Below are positions 23,112 to 34,740 of a DNA stretch of 64,000 nucleotides, piece after piece. A program made the position numbers and the translations under genes. Source of the DNA: Platynereis dumerilii (Eukaryota; Annelida; Polychaeta; Phyllodocida; Nereididae); the NCBI GenBank assembly GCA_026936325.1, contig JAPTHN010000042.1, positions 1,674,001 to 1,738,000 of the forward strand. The letters run 5' to 3'. Below the pieces are notes generated by a model that ran no database searches, was not told the DNA's origin, and saw only the letters and a program-made list of their open reading frames with translations. Positions within the stretch are counted from its first letter, which is position 1. Each line of letters begins with the position of its first letter.

Positions 23112-23170
23112 ATCGATTAATAGATAGATATATCAATAGTTAGATAGACTGATAGATGTACAGATAGATA
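23112..23170 (+). repeat. GATA-type microsatellite
   Basis: Imperfect GATA/TAGA run directly after the tandem duplication. Confidence 0.75.
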
Positions 23171-24239
23171 GCATAAAAGCCAGAAAGAGGGAAATGTGCC
23201 CTTGAGCCACCCTGTCTATGATAACCTTCTCTGTGACTCAATTGCTAGGTGGGAATTTTTTCATTGTCTCCAGGTGTCATTTACATTTTCATGGATCCAG
23301 GCATTTTCCCAAAATAACTGACTTGCATGTTTTTTAGTATCTCCCAAAGACATATTTTATAAGCATTAAAACGATGTTTTTCTTCCGATGCTAGATGGTT
23401 TTGTTTCTATTAGATACCTCTTGTATTGTAATCATTATTTCTCAGATAACTTTGAAAGTCTGTATGAATAATATTATGTAGATATTGCCACTGATAATAC
23501 CCATCTAAATAGCCTTAACAATTTGCCCATCCCCCCCAACCCTGCTGAGCCTGTTCAATCTTGGAAGTCAGCCATTACTCAATGAGGAGTATGAAGGCAA
23601 AGCTATATTTCTAGCAGTCAAAAAATCATGAAAGGCAAAAACTTACCATGAAGGTTTTGCAACCCCTACTCTATTATACATGCAAACAAACCTGTCTTAA
23701 CAAGTTACTCATTAAAAATGGATCAAGCTGCCTTAATGGATTACTTCATGACAAACAACTAATCTGTCTTCATTTATATTAAATGGACAGAAAGGCGAAG
23801 TCACTTAGAATAGTAAATGGCATAACCAATACTTTACATGTTCAAGTTACTACATGTGACATTGTTGAATGATTAAGGACTGCCTGCATTGCCTGAAAAG
23901 CTTGCCAAATCCTTTAGAGGTATGAAATTTGCAATTAGTCATGAAACACGTACAAATATAATGCACAGACACCTTTTGATTTATTTATTTAGATAAAAAG
24001 ATTCTTCTTATTTGTAATAGAAAAAATCAAAGGAGATGCAAGCATGCTGTCCTTGTCAGTGTCCAAAAACGGCATTTGTTCTGATTGTTTCAATTACATT
24101 AAAATCAATTCTGTTCAATTCAATACCATTGTGACAAAACCTTTGACTGGTCACTGGTGTAACCAGGCTCCCTAGAGCAGGGGGGGGGGCACCTGGGGAG
24201 CATGCAATTTACTAGTGGGCATTTCCTGAATATTCACAA
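23171..24239. other. Non-coding DNA with one short arm match
   Basis: No gene. The phrase GACTTGCATGTTTTTTAGTAT around 23320-23350 is the inverted partner of AAACATGCAAGT near 56120, just before the right-arm SINE at 56174. The rest is unmatched. A G-run at 24180-24190 resembles MITE ends, but I could not find a second end. Confidence 0.45.
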
Positions 24240-24922
24240 TTTATGTACATTCTTTAAGGAGATAGCCAGGTCAGATATACAGTTGAATAGCACATAGCCA
24301 ACACTCAATAGAATCGTTTATAAATTTTCTAGAACTGCAATGTTTAATATTTAATGTGCAAATTCTTGAAACAAGCGGCTTATAAGCACATGTAATTTCC
24401 AATTTTGAATTCTTCAGAGCAGCTAATTAAATTAATGGCATCATGAAACCTTGATGAGCCAGATGTAACAGCACTACTTAATGAAGTGTCATTTCAAAGT
24501 TCAAGCACTGGAACTCATTAAGTGTTCCTTGCTGCTCCGTTCCAGAACTTCTCTGGTGACACCAATATAATGAAGCCTTAAATGCGACAGGAATTCTAAT
24601 TTAGTGTTTCAGTTCTAAGTGGGTATGGCATTTTGGGTGATGCCTGATGCAGTTGAAGAAATTTTCTGAAGTTGTGAGTAGCATTGAAGTCAGGAATGTC
24701 AGAAGTAACATTGAAGTTTCTTTGTCATCGCTTCAGATTGCAGGATTGAATTTTGGTACGTCAATGCTTTAAACCTCTCAATTTGGTCAAGATGACAAAG
24801 AGTGTTGCTGTTAAAACTATTTCATGAATTTCCAGGGTTCGATTCCTGATTTAGAAAAATCTAATTGCATCGACATGAAGAGCAGCTTTAAATTTCTCTG
24901 TTCAAACATGTCATGGACAAGT
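24240..24922. repeat. Left arm segment (partner 52480-52611 plus 55114-55970)
   Basis: The reverse complement aligns well with 55114-55970. Examples are ATGACACTTCATTAAGTAGTGCTGTTACATCTGGC around 24460-24490 (right near 55712) and CTGCATCAGGCATCACCCAAAA around 24640 (right near 55552). On the right, the hAT-like element and a LINE fragment interrupt the same sequence. Confidence 0.88.
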
Positions 24923-26231
24923 AGGGAGACCGGGGTTAGTTGAATCGCCAATTTTTTGCCACGTTCTACTGAGCTTATGGTAGTAGATGCAGTTACAACA
25001 TTTTTAGCAAGGGCTAGCTGCAGTATTCACCTCATCATTCCAATGAACAAGTTTGTCTAAAATATTGACAAGTTTGCACAATGAGCTTGAAAGTACCACG
25101 AGATCAAGTGTTTCAACTAACCCCGGGGCCGGGGTTAGTTGAAACACCGCATGGGGTTACTTGAATCATTGAGAATAAACTAGCAAAAATCATATTTACT
25201 GATAAAAATTTGTTCAATAAACATTTATAATACAACAACTGATTCCTAAATAGCAATTAGGTTCAACATTAGGAATTATGTATTTCAGAATTTAATTGAA
25301 AACATATAAAAAGCAGCAATATCAAACTTGAAAGAAAACTTTGAAATCTTTGGAAAAAATGAGATGGTTGTGATGTTAACTGCGACGAAAGATCTTTGTA
25401 AGGAGACAAGTCAATGGGGAAATGGCGTTTAGGATGCTGTCTGTTTCCTGCACTGTATTAAGGTGGGAACGCTTCATTACAATGACAGCAAATGGCCGGC
25501 TTGGCTGCTGGTAATAACTCGATTATTAAAATGACCAGTGCCAAAGCCTCTCTTTTTCTGCTTTAAGACACTGATATTGTATAAATAAATAATATATTGT
25601 TACCTGAAGAATATAACACTCTTGTGCTGTTGTTCAACATTTTCATTTAGCAATTAAGGCTTCTTCAAGGGCTGCCTGGGTATTTCAGCAGGCAGTCATC
25701 CTATTTCCTTTTTTCTGATGTATGTTATCTCAGCAAAAAACAACAATAGGATCAAACTATACAATGCAGTAATGATTATTTACTTTGCTGTTAATAACGA
25801 GACTATGCATAGCATTGCTTCAGCATTTCAACTAACCCCACGGAAAATGATTCAACTAGCCCCAACCCACCATGTGGTTTAGGTCACCCATTATAGCACT
25901 TTAATCAAAGGCTTACCAAAAAATGTCTTTGCCTGTTGATTTGTGATACCAAAGGCTTCCAACTTATCGTAAAAAATGTTGCATTAAATAGTTCAAATAG
26001 CATACAGGTCAAAATTATTTCAACTCAAAATATTTACTTCAGGTGCACAAAAATCAACTTAACAGCCTAGTGAAGTACACAATTCGAAATATGGCTCATG
26101 TAGGAAGTGATGTTATGCCTTGACGAATAAATAATCTGCCAGAAGTCAAATTTGGGTAAAAAAATTCAACCCCGGGGAATAAGAGTGAATATTCAACTAA
26201 CCCCGCGATTCAACTAGCCCCGGTCTCCCCT
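24923..26231. mobile_element. 1.3 kb TIR element with many GGTTAGTTGAA motifs
   Basis: Inverted ends AGGGAGACCGGGGTTAGTTGAA and TTCAACTAGCCCCGGTCTCCCCT. Inside, GGGGTTAGTTGAA or its complement (allowing TTACTTGAA and CTAGTTGAA variants) occurs about eight times, clustered toward both ends, for example at 25105-25150, 25825-25865 and 26165-26222. Such subterminal repeats are typical transposase-binding arrays. Non-coding. The target duplication is unclear. Related at the termini to 20911-21624. Absent from the right arm. Confidence 0.75.
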
Positions 26232-27420
26232 ACTTATTTCTTTGCCTAATGCCCATAGTCCTTTAAAGTTTATCTTATACAAGATAATATTCGAACTTTG
26301 CAATATGTTGCCTTTTAATGTTGATTTCTTCCTTGCCAATTGTGGCCTTGAACAAGATATTGTTTTCACAACGGACTACTGATGAACCTATCCAATTTTC
26401 AAATTTGAACTCTTTTTGGTGTTACATTAAACATTTTTGGGAACTTAATGATGACATAAATCTGAAATGACTGTTCATGGCTGTTTGGCTCTTGCAACGA
26501 AATATTGAGGAGGTTCAAGGTCTATGCACAGCACTATGAAAGCATTATGTGGGTGATTTTAGAGGCTATTGAATGCATGGCCTTGAGTAAGATTATCACC
26601 TTGAAAAAAGATTATGTGAACTCTTTTTAGCTGGTGTGGAATGAATAACTTCGCCCACAAAATGACAGATTGATTTTGGCATGAAATGCATTTCACTGGA
26701 CAATATTTTGCTCCGAAAAGAATGGACAAATTATTTCAGTTTTATCTCCTGCGTTTATGCACTCAGGCAGGCCAACTGGGGTAAATGGATGACTCACCAA
26801 CAAGAAGACGGATTATCAAGACTGCTGTCCATTAGTCCATGGAATAGCTGAAATTAAACCCTGTGTTATGGATAACAGTAAACTTAAAAATTAGATTTAG
26901 TATTGAAGGACATTTGTATCAGTGATTGAGCCCAGCATGGTATACAGTTAAAGAAAAAAGTGATTATGAAATGTTTTGCGTTATACAATCCCGAGGGATT
27001 GTAAAACTCTTGGGCCTTACGACTCACCTGTTATGATACATATATTTCTAAAACCTCCTTACAATGCACATAATGATCTTGCAACACATGCTATATAATA
27101 TAACTTCCTTCAGAAATCTCACTTTTTCATCTTGATGTCAAATATTCATATTTTCTCTCTGTGTCTTTCTGTCAAGTTTGAGTTCCTATCTGTGAGTGAC
27201 ACAGTTCGTGCCTGAAAAACACATTTTTGGTTCAACACAAACGATTCTTATTTGTATTTTCTCTTTGTTGACAAACTTCTTAAGAAGTTCCAAAGACAAG
27301 AATGATGAGTTTTGACTTGATGCCTCATATGTGTTTCAAGGTGATGCTGTGCCCTCAATAACAGCCACAGATAATATGATAATGCCAAAGCATGGTGAGA
27401 CCGTCAGGACAAAATATTTT
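26232..27420. repeat. Left arm segment (partner 51340-52330)
   Basis: Clear inverted matches: TTGTTTTCACAACGGACTACTGATGAA near 26365 (right near 52300), GATTTTAGAGGCTATTG near 26555 (right near 52115), and 27100-27340, including AGTGACACAGTTCGTGC, with 51470-51690. Confidence 0.9.
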
Positions 27421-27813
27421 CAACAAAAATTAGCCCAATGTAAATTTTATCCAGTACAGGGTTTTTAAAAAATAATTTATTCCACAGTGTAAGCTCTATT
27501 ATAATACTGTCTTATTTAAAACATGCTTGAATATTTTTTTCTTACTTTGGACATATATGTAACATAACTATAATTTCCAGTTATTTTATTGTTCAACATC
27601 TGTATCTATACATGTGTCATCTACATGTGAAAAATTATAAATTGTAACTATTTACTTTCAGACTGCCCAGAACATGTGTTTATTTCACTGATACCGAGCA
27701 GGAAATTATTTATCTTTGGCTCTGCTGTCCATTACAGTGTCCAGTGCAAGTGTGGTGGCGTCATGAAATGTTACTGCAGCACTCCTGGTTTATTTATAGC
27801 ACCATGTAAATCA

Positions 27814-27880
27814 TGACGTCATCCCTGGTAAACTGTGTTGTGACGTCATCACTATTGTGTAGTTATTAGACATGACGTCA
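27814..27880. promoter_or_regulatory. Cluster of three perfect CRE palindromes (TGACGTCA)
   Basis: TGACGTCA occurs at 27814-27821, 27841-27848 and 27873-27880, three exact 8-mers within 67 bp. CREB/ATF-family bZIP proteins bind this palindrome. Single copies elsewhere in the window (near 36556, 53322 and 59834) show it is not otherwise clustered. No promoter or exon is evident nearby, so an enhancer role is speculation. Confidence 0.45.
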
Positions 27881-27978
27881 TAATCACGGTGCCACTTTTT
27901 GCTTGCCGCATCCTCAAGATTTGCCTAGTTTATCACCACATAACTGTGTGAGTACAGCTCTGTTTCCTACCATTTGAA

Positions 27979-28020
27979 GACCTCTGGTCACGGCCCTACG
28001 GGCCGAGACCTGACGGTCTC
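27979..28020. repeat. GC-rich interrupted hairpin
   Basis: GACCTCTGGTCACGGCCC is followed by TACGGGCCGAGACCTGACGG, giving complementary GGCCC/GGGCC, GGTC/GACC and related steps in an otherwise AT-rich context. It may be the end of a small palindromic element. Confidence 0.5.
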
Positions 28021-28094
28021 CATTAATATGGAGCAGATTTAATATGGAGCAGATGCAGTTGGAATGTAGCAGTGTTTCAGTGGTTAAATTTGTT

Positions 28095-28215
28095 GATGGA
28101 TGATTGAGGCTTTACTTCCTGTATTTATGACTAGGTATATAGCACAGGAGGACACAGCAAAAGTTTGACTCTCAGGTGGCATCTCTGATACATGATTATT
28201 AGCACCCACCTTTTA
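28095..28215 (-). repeat. SINE family B fragment
   Basis: GGATGATTGAGGCTTTACTTCCTGTATTTATG matches the tail half of the family B copies at 30987 and 32932, followed by the ACAGGAGGACACAGCAA body. The tRNA head is degraded. Confidence 0.6.
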
Positions 28216-28254
28216 TAGGATCAATGACAATTTTTTTCCCTATAGGCCAATATC

Positions 28255-28745
28255 ACTGACTAGAAAATAAGATGGATGTAAAGAAAAATGCTGTCATATT
28301 ATATGCAATCCTTTCCTACTTTTTTTTTTTTCTAGGAGAGTATACCAAGATTTCCATCAGTGTGACCAATAATCACTTGTATTGCATATAGTGAGAATAG
28401 CCATCAGTGTCCTACTTTACAAAAATACCAAAGATTCCTCATGCAATGCAGGTATACCTCATCCAACATTCAAGGTTGTGATCATTCAAAGATCATCCCT
28501 CATGGCTCAATGTCACCAGCTGCAAGTGTCATCTGTGACCTGTCCCTGAAAAACACCTCATCATCGCAAATGTCATTGAGTTGTCAAAGTCATTGGCTTG
28601 TCCAGGTCATAAAAAAGATCAATGCCACACTCTGTGTCTTGTGACAGTCGGCCATTCAATGTCTGTCTCGCTGATGTCCAATGTCACGTCGATGGCACAT
28701 TGTACACTTACATGACAGGCACATACCAGTGCTTGACGCTTCATG
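28255..28745. repeat. Innermost left arm segment (partner 44740-45245)
   Basis: 28320-28440 pairs with 45060-45175, and 28440-28740 pairs with 44760-45060. Anchors include CAATGTCATTGAGTTGTCAAAG near 28570 and its complement near 44945. The block is rich in TGTCA/TGACA words. A third, direct copy of part of it lies at 34520-34740. Confidence 0.9.
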
Positions 28746-30461
28746 GAGAATACTTTGACTTAAACGTGTGTCCAATTTAACGCAGCTTATAATTTCCAAC
28801 TCAGCTTATATAAATTCCAACTGCTATAAAATTTAGGTGATCATAAACATCAGTTTTGCAAATTCTGAATCCACTGATATAAAAGTGTGTTTTATTTTTT
28901 ATCAAGTGGCAAAACCTAACCTGGTGTTACCTGATGTGCACAGTGCAAAGGTTGCTGCCCCAATGCAGTACAGCACCAGAATTATTTTATTGAAAGCATA
29001 TGAATACCATTCTGAAGGGATTGTTCAGTACATAGAATATAAATATGTTACTCCTTTTCTTCTATCTGTCAAATTAGTCAAGATATTGCAAACTACGAAG
29101 TTCAACATAGACGGAAATGTAACTTTTCCTGAAAAATGAGCAAGAAATACGCTTCTGGAGGCACACCTAAATATTCATAGATCAAGCTGAAATTTGGTAT
29201 CTTATTCAGTGTGATGAAACACAACTATGGACCAAGATACAGCTTGGTCAGTTGACTTGTGGGGAAGCTGATGCTTCCATTATAAGATTCCGCAATATGA
29301 AGAATGAAATATTTCCAGAAGAAAATGGCAATAATATTCTGGAAGTGCCCAGATAGTATTTAAGCTTGAGTATATATTGACCTTAAAGTCCTGGCTAAAT
29401 AAGAACAGTATTGTCTCATCATTGTTTTGTGGCTGTGGGCCACCAATGTTAATGCCACTATGAATATTGATAAGTCTATTTGAGCTCATGCAAAGTGTAT
29501 GAAGATAGCCAGGAATTCTTGGCAGGCCATTTGGCCACACAAGACAAAACTGCTAAACTCGAATTGCAGCTTTTACACCCAGCTCAAAGTAAATTCATTT
29601 GTTTATCTATATACGTTCCTTTAGAAAAACTAGCGGAAGTTTACCACCAAACATCTTGGCTTATGTTTAGAAACTTCACACAAAAATATTTGCCAGCCTG
29701 ATTGATGATGCCAAATATGAACTTATCACACTCTATACAAATATTGCAGACAAACGTTGCCAGCTGATGATGTCTTCCTTGCCTCAATCTGACTATATTT
29801 TGCATGCAATACAAGTTGACAAATAAGCTGTATTGTAATTGCCAAGTAAATTCTATTGATTGTAACCGCCAAATCAAAGACAGTGCCAAATGAATTGCCA
29901 GAATGCCAGTATTAGAATTGCCAACAAATTGCTTGTAGGACATCCCTATTTCCAGCCAAATTACCTGTAAGCATGACATTTCGAATCTATCAATTATGTT
30001 TTTCCTTCCATTAGTACGTTCAAGTCAAATCAAAGACCTTTCATTTTACAAGGGTTGCACAATTGGCATACATAAAAAACCATTTACATCTAAATGACCT
30101 TGATTTAAATTATGTGTTCTGGTGTGACATAGATAAAGGTTATTGTGTTAAAATTTCAGGCAAATTGATTAATATTTAGAGATTGTGCAAAGCCGTTGAA
30201 GTTTAATATGACATTAGCCATCAGCACACCTCAAAATAATTAGTATTTGCGAAGTCTGGTGATAATGGCAATTTCTTTTAATCAAATAACCATTTTATGA
30301 GTATGTTCATGACTCCCTATCAATAGACTCATCTTTTATACTTAATCAAGTGAGAACAGATCTTCATAGAGTCAATTTTAAAGTTTTTTTGTTCTAAAAA
30401 ATTGGCTTCAAATGTTAAAACCAATTCTGCAGAAATGTTGCATGCAAGTGCTTAAGGAACA
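28746..30461. other. Spacer DNA, no gene seen
   Basis: The frames at 28837-29139, 29480-29701 and 29641-29979 are short, overlap on opposite strands and show no domain. Beyond here the inverted arms no longer match. Confidence 0.45.
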
Positions 30462-30780
30462 ACACTAAAATAAACACTTTTTTGTTACACTTAATAAACG
30501 CGTGAAAGTGTTTATGATTTTTAACACATTTAAGTGTTTTTGATTTTAAACACATTTAAGTGTCTTTGATTATAAACACAAAAACGCTTTAATAGCTTGT
30601 TACACTTTATTAACACTAAAAAGTGTTTATAACAATAAAAGTGTTTGATCTTAAACACTCGATGTTTTTCCAGGATGACTGCAGAGAAGGTGTTTATCAT
30701 ATTAAAGTGTTAAACAAAAAGCATTTATAATTAAACACTCTGGTGTTGCAGTATTAACACATTGTTAATGTACATCACAA
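30462..30780. repeat. Dense cluster of AAGTGTTT/AAACACTT words
   Basis: A dozen or more copies of the octamer or one-mismatch variants on both strands within about 320 bp, with potential for many small hairpins. Confidence 0.75.
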
Positions 30781-30986
30781 TATCAGTTGTTCAGCTGCTT
30801 TCTGAATAAATCACATGGTTAAAATAGTGAAATCAAGTAACAATTTATAAAAAAACAGTACAAATGAAAATATAGATTAAATTGAATTTCAATACTTCAT
30901 AATATTATGTAATTAAACTAACTATCCTCATTAATTTTAAAAGGCTACTTGTTATAACCAGATGATGACTGCTAATATTAATGATG

Positions 30987-31128
30987 GAAGGATGGACGGG
31001 TGGTTGGGGCTTTACTTCCTGTATTTCTGCACTCTATACCAAGTGAAGAAATAGCTATACAACATAGGCCCAGGTGACCCGACAAGAGCTAGATTCAAAC
31101 TCTGGACCAAGCTATCACTAATGCTACT
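30987..31128 (-). repeat. SINE family B copy
   Basis: GGTTGGGGCTTTACTTCCTGTATTTCTG, then CAACATAGGCCCAGGTGACCCG, then a box B complement GATTCAAACTC. Tail on the left and head on the right, hence minus strand. 5' region degraded. Confidence 0.7.
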
Positions 31129-32603
31129 TAACGTATTTACACCAAAAAAAACTGGATGGTATATATTTGTGCCTGCTCTCCCCCGAAAGTGCATAAGTGG
31201 GCTGTCCTTGGTTTTTTGTTTTTTTACATTTCAGGGTGAGGTGGGGAAATCACCTTTGACCCATATTCTCTCTAAAAATTTCATATTTATAAAAAATGTG
31301 CATTTTAATTGATGGGATAATTGAATGGATTAACCATTGAAACTTACATTCTTTTATTTGACAATTTCAAGCCACCATTAGGTAATAAGTCATCACAGGG
31401 GCAGGATTTGGCTTAAAGTTCGGGATAATTTAGCCCCCTATGAAACCCAATGAAAAATGACAAGAAAATAGATAGTACATGCACATATTTTATTCTTCAA
31501 TTGAGCACGGACACTGACGGATATATTCAACCATTGTGCAAGTATACAATAAAACCTTGCAAAATTCTCAAAGAAATTCAACAACTAAATCATATTCCCA
31601 ATCAAATGGTTTTTCATGTTGTGAATACTGCATTTGAATTTCCCCCCATCATACCCTATTGTAATGAAAAACAGAAGACCCTATGTTAGTACATTGGTGT
31701 ACAGTCAAAATCTTACCATGTCATCATTTTGTCTGCATTTTAATGGTATCCCGTTACTCCACTGGATAATCCATATCATTGATGTTATGCCATTCAAAAA
31801 TTTTTTGATTCTGAATGCAATCCATTTAGGCGTTGCAGAAAAAGTGACAAGTTCTCACATAACAGTCAAATTTCTTTTAATAGTTTTTCTTTGAAAATGG
31901 ATATGACTATTTTAGAATACAATCAAATGATGTTTTAACATTCAAGAAGCTGTCCAAATATTACTGGATAGTCAAGGTCCTTAACACAAGAAGTGCATTG
32001 CCTCTGTAAAAGCTTCAAATATGATTGCGACAACGATTGTCCCTCAGCAACGGTATAAATCCATTTGAGAAAGCGACTGGAGTGCAAAAATTTGGAATGA
32101 GATGTTTCCAGAACGAGGAACCTTCTTCAATGTTAAGTCATCCTTGTCAATGTTGTCCTCCTGCAAATGTATGAATCCTTGTTTACTATTAAATGTTTAG
32201 GCATAATATATCATGAATATTGACATAATATCTCATCATACATAATTTTCAGAAATTTACTGAAATGGTGAAAAAAATAGGAAGTGCAGCTATGCAGATC
32301 TTTAGGGAATCATGTATGAAGGATATGACTTGCAGTTAATTCATCAGTGAGAATCAGGGCATGCTTTCAACTTATTTTGGAGCAGAACTGTTCAGGGATA
32401 GTGGGGACCAGACAATAGTTTTAAAATTTACCCCATATGATCAGAATAAAATAAACCAACAATTTAATGGCCAATCTAAACAATGTCCAAGTGACACTAA
32501 GTCTTGGTAAATTAATTTATTTGAAAGTATTGGATGTATCAAAAGCAAAGCCACAGAACCAGGAGATTATAAACATAGGTATTATGAAAGGCATGTTAAC
32601 CAA

Positions 32604-32745
32604 CAGGGGCGTATCTAGAAATGGCCTGAGGGGGGGGGCCATTACATGGGGTGAACACGGGGCGCTCCGCGGCGTTTCCTATCTCTTCCATGTTAATTTT
32701 TGGCCTGAGAGGGGGGCCATGGCCCCCCCCCTAAATACGCCACTG
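32604..32745. mobile_element. hAT-like MITE, 142 bp
   Basis: Inverted ends CAGGGGCGTATCTAGA and CTAAATACGCCACTG, with an exact 8-bp target duplication TTAACCAA at 32596-32603 and 32746-32753. G/C-run subterminal sequence. The 8-bp duplication and CAGNGGCG ends are hAT hallmarks. Confidence 0.9.
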
Positions 32746-32931
32746 TTAACCAAATGTTAATTATGCTAAATATTTACCTCCAAGACTTTGTGGCTTTTTC
32801 TTTCATTTTTCTCCTTTGCTTTATGTTGCAGCTGTCTTTTTGTCAGATCTTTTGTGGTCCAAATTGCTGTGGAAAGAAAAAGTTACAAAATACAAAACTG
32901 CAATGAACAACCAAAATATCTTAAAGATATT

Positions 32932-33138
32932 TGGATGGATGGATGTTTGGGGCTTTATGTCCTGTATTCATACACTTGATAGGCTAATTAGGACAGGAGG
33001 AGGATACGGCAATGAGATGAAGGATGATTGAAGCAGCTGTCCAACATAGGCCCAGGTGACCCGGAAAATGCTGGATTCGAACCCTGGAGCCAGCGATTGG
33101 CAGTCCAAAACGCTACCACTAGACCAACCCTCCTCCTT
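32932..33138 (-). repeat. SINE family B, best-preserved copy
   Basis: On the minus strand: box A TGGTCTAGTGGTAGCG, box B GGTTCGAATCC, a body with GGGTCACCTGGGCCTATGTT, and a tail ending CCAAACATCCATCC. Flanked by an 11-bp target duplication TTAAAGATATT (32921-32931 and 33139-33149). The A and B boxes indicate an internal RNA polymerase III promoter. Confidence 0.9.
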
Positions 33139-34029
33139 TTAAAGATATTCGAAAAAACTAGTTAGGGCCTAAATTGGATATATAAGAAAAGACCTCCATC
33201 AAAAATCCCTGAAAAAAAAGTCTGAAGTTCCTCCAGGTGCACAGCATGCCCTTATGAACAATCATATGCCCACCTCCTCCTAATCCAGTTCATCCCAAAA
33301 TTTTAAAATATGATTAAATAATATGATTGAAATTTCTACAATTACATCTGTCTATAAAGATGGTTGATTGATGTTATCAAAATAGTATTGCTTTACTATA
33401 ATGTGATATTTACCTCAGTGACTTGCTAGATACAGTGTAGATGCGAACTTTGTATTATTTTGGTTTGCCTCAAATTGTAGCTGGATTCTTCCAAAAATAT
33501 TTTAACACTCGAAGATTGAGTCCAGGTATCTGCTGAAAATAAAATAAGGTTGTCTCATGAGTGTCAAATAAATTTTATACAAATTATAAACACCAATGAA
33601 AACACAGGGCACATATGGCCCCAACTCCCCCTATCTCTGCCCATTCCCCAGTGCACAGTGCAGAAAATATATTAAATGTGTTTGAAATCTAGAAATTAGA
33701 TAGACTTCAAAATGTTTCTGATAAAATGAAAATTAATAATGTAAAAATGCATGTTATGCTGTGTACAGATACTGCCATTGACATGTTCTTCTTAGCAAAC
33801 GTATAGTGTACATAAATACCATTTAATCAAAATGTAGTTAAATAACTTTCTTTGCTGTTTAATAAATAGCATTTAAATATACCATTTTAAGTTGTGCTTA
33901 CCAGTTATAAGCTACTTCAGTGAAGACTTAAGTCACAATGCATGCCTTCCAATCTGTGTTAAGTACAGAAAGCTGTGATTTCATGGTCGGTTGCTTGTGA
34001 TGTTGTTTTAAATTGTCTGCCTCCTTAAA

Positions 34030-34383
34030 GATTAACACTATAAGTGTTTATCCAGCAAACTTGCAAAAACACTATGTGTTTAAAGGACTTCGAAATTTTC
34101 ATTGAAAAGAAATAATACACATTTTCTTGCACTTGGGAGCATTCAAACAAAGATAAAAGACACAATATGCTACCTACTGACATTTTATGACATATTGTCA
34201 TCTTATATTCAAAATTCCCTGGTTTAAATAGATCATTAATTTCTGAAACCATACATGAGAAAATATTCTAAGTTTGATAAACACTTAAATCTGTTAATGC
34301 GGGTAGAAAGTGTTTATTTTCAAACGTGTTTATGTAACTTAACACTTAAATTTGTTTAAAACAGGCGTTTGTTTTTAGAGTGT
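34030..34383. repeat. Second AAGTGTTT-rich zone
   Basis: Several AACACTTAAA, AAGTGTTTA and AAACGTGTTTA words. It may be the right end of the 30462-34383 element. Confidence 0.6.
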
Positions 34384-34519
34384 GTATTTGTTTATGTGTT
34401 CTCAGTTTTAAGTTTCAAATTGGGCATTTGAAGTGATCAAATTTTTTGCATGAGATTTTGGACTACCCTACTAACGGATCCGTATCCATGGACACACACT
34501 GTCACTATCACCGACTAAC

Positions 34520-34740
34520 TAGTCCCCCTGTCAACCATAATGTCAACAGGTCTTCAGCACTTGGTTTGTCATAATAATTATTTCAAGGACACTGAGTCAA
34601 TAAATCAATGTCACAAACTTCATGACAGTCTGCCATTCAATGTCACTCTTAGATTTTCAATATCACACTTCAATGTCACATAATATGTATCTGTCAGTGC
34701 TTTACATTTTATGAGAATTATTCCACTTGCATGGATTTGA
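34520..34740. repeat. Third, direct copy of the innermost arm sequence
   Basis: GACAGTCTGCCATTCAATGTCACTC...CAGTGCTTTACATTTTATGAGAAT resembles 28635-28755 in the same orientation and 44745-44890 inverted. It lies in the spacer, outside the mirror order. Confidence 0.7.

Larger units (their letters stand above)
27421..28254. other. Non-coding DNA with CRE cluster, GC-rich hairpin and SINE fragment
   Basis: No gene. The notable pieces are listed separately. The right arm has the LINE insertion near the equivalent place, and I could not match this stretch there. Confidence 0.5.
30462..34383. mobile_element. Possible 3.9 kb element with AAGTGTTT-rich ends
   Basis: The left end ACACTAAAATAAACAC (30462) and the right end GTTTGTTTTTAGAGTGT (to 34383) are imperfect complements. 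Both subterminal zones (30462-30780 and 34030-34383) are packed with AAACACTT/AAGTGTTT words. The match is good only for about 20 bp, so these could be two independent small elements. The interior holds two SINEs and an hAT MITE and no coding sequence. Confidence 0.4.

Noticed and set aside
32932-33138. A tRNA gene, given clear A and B boxes
   Set aside because: The boxes belong to a SINE head with a long non-tRNA body and a target duplication. No acceptor stem closes around it. The same holds for 18282 and 63324.
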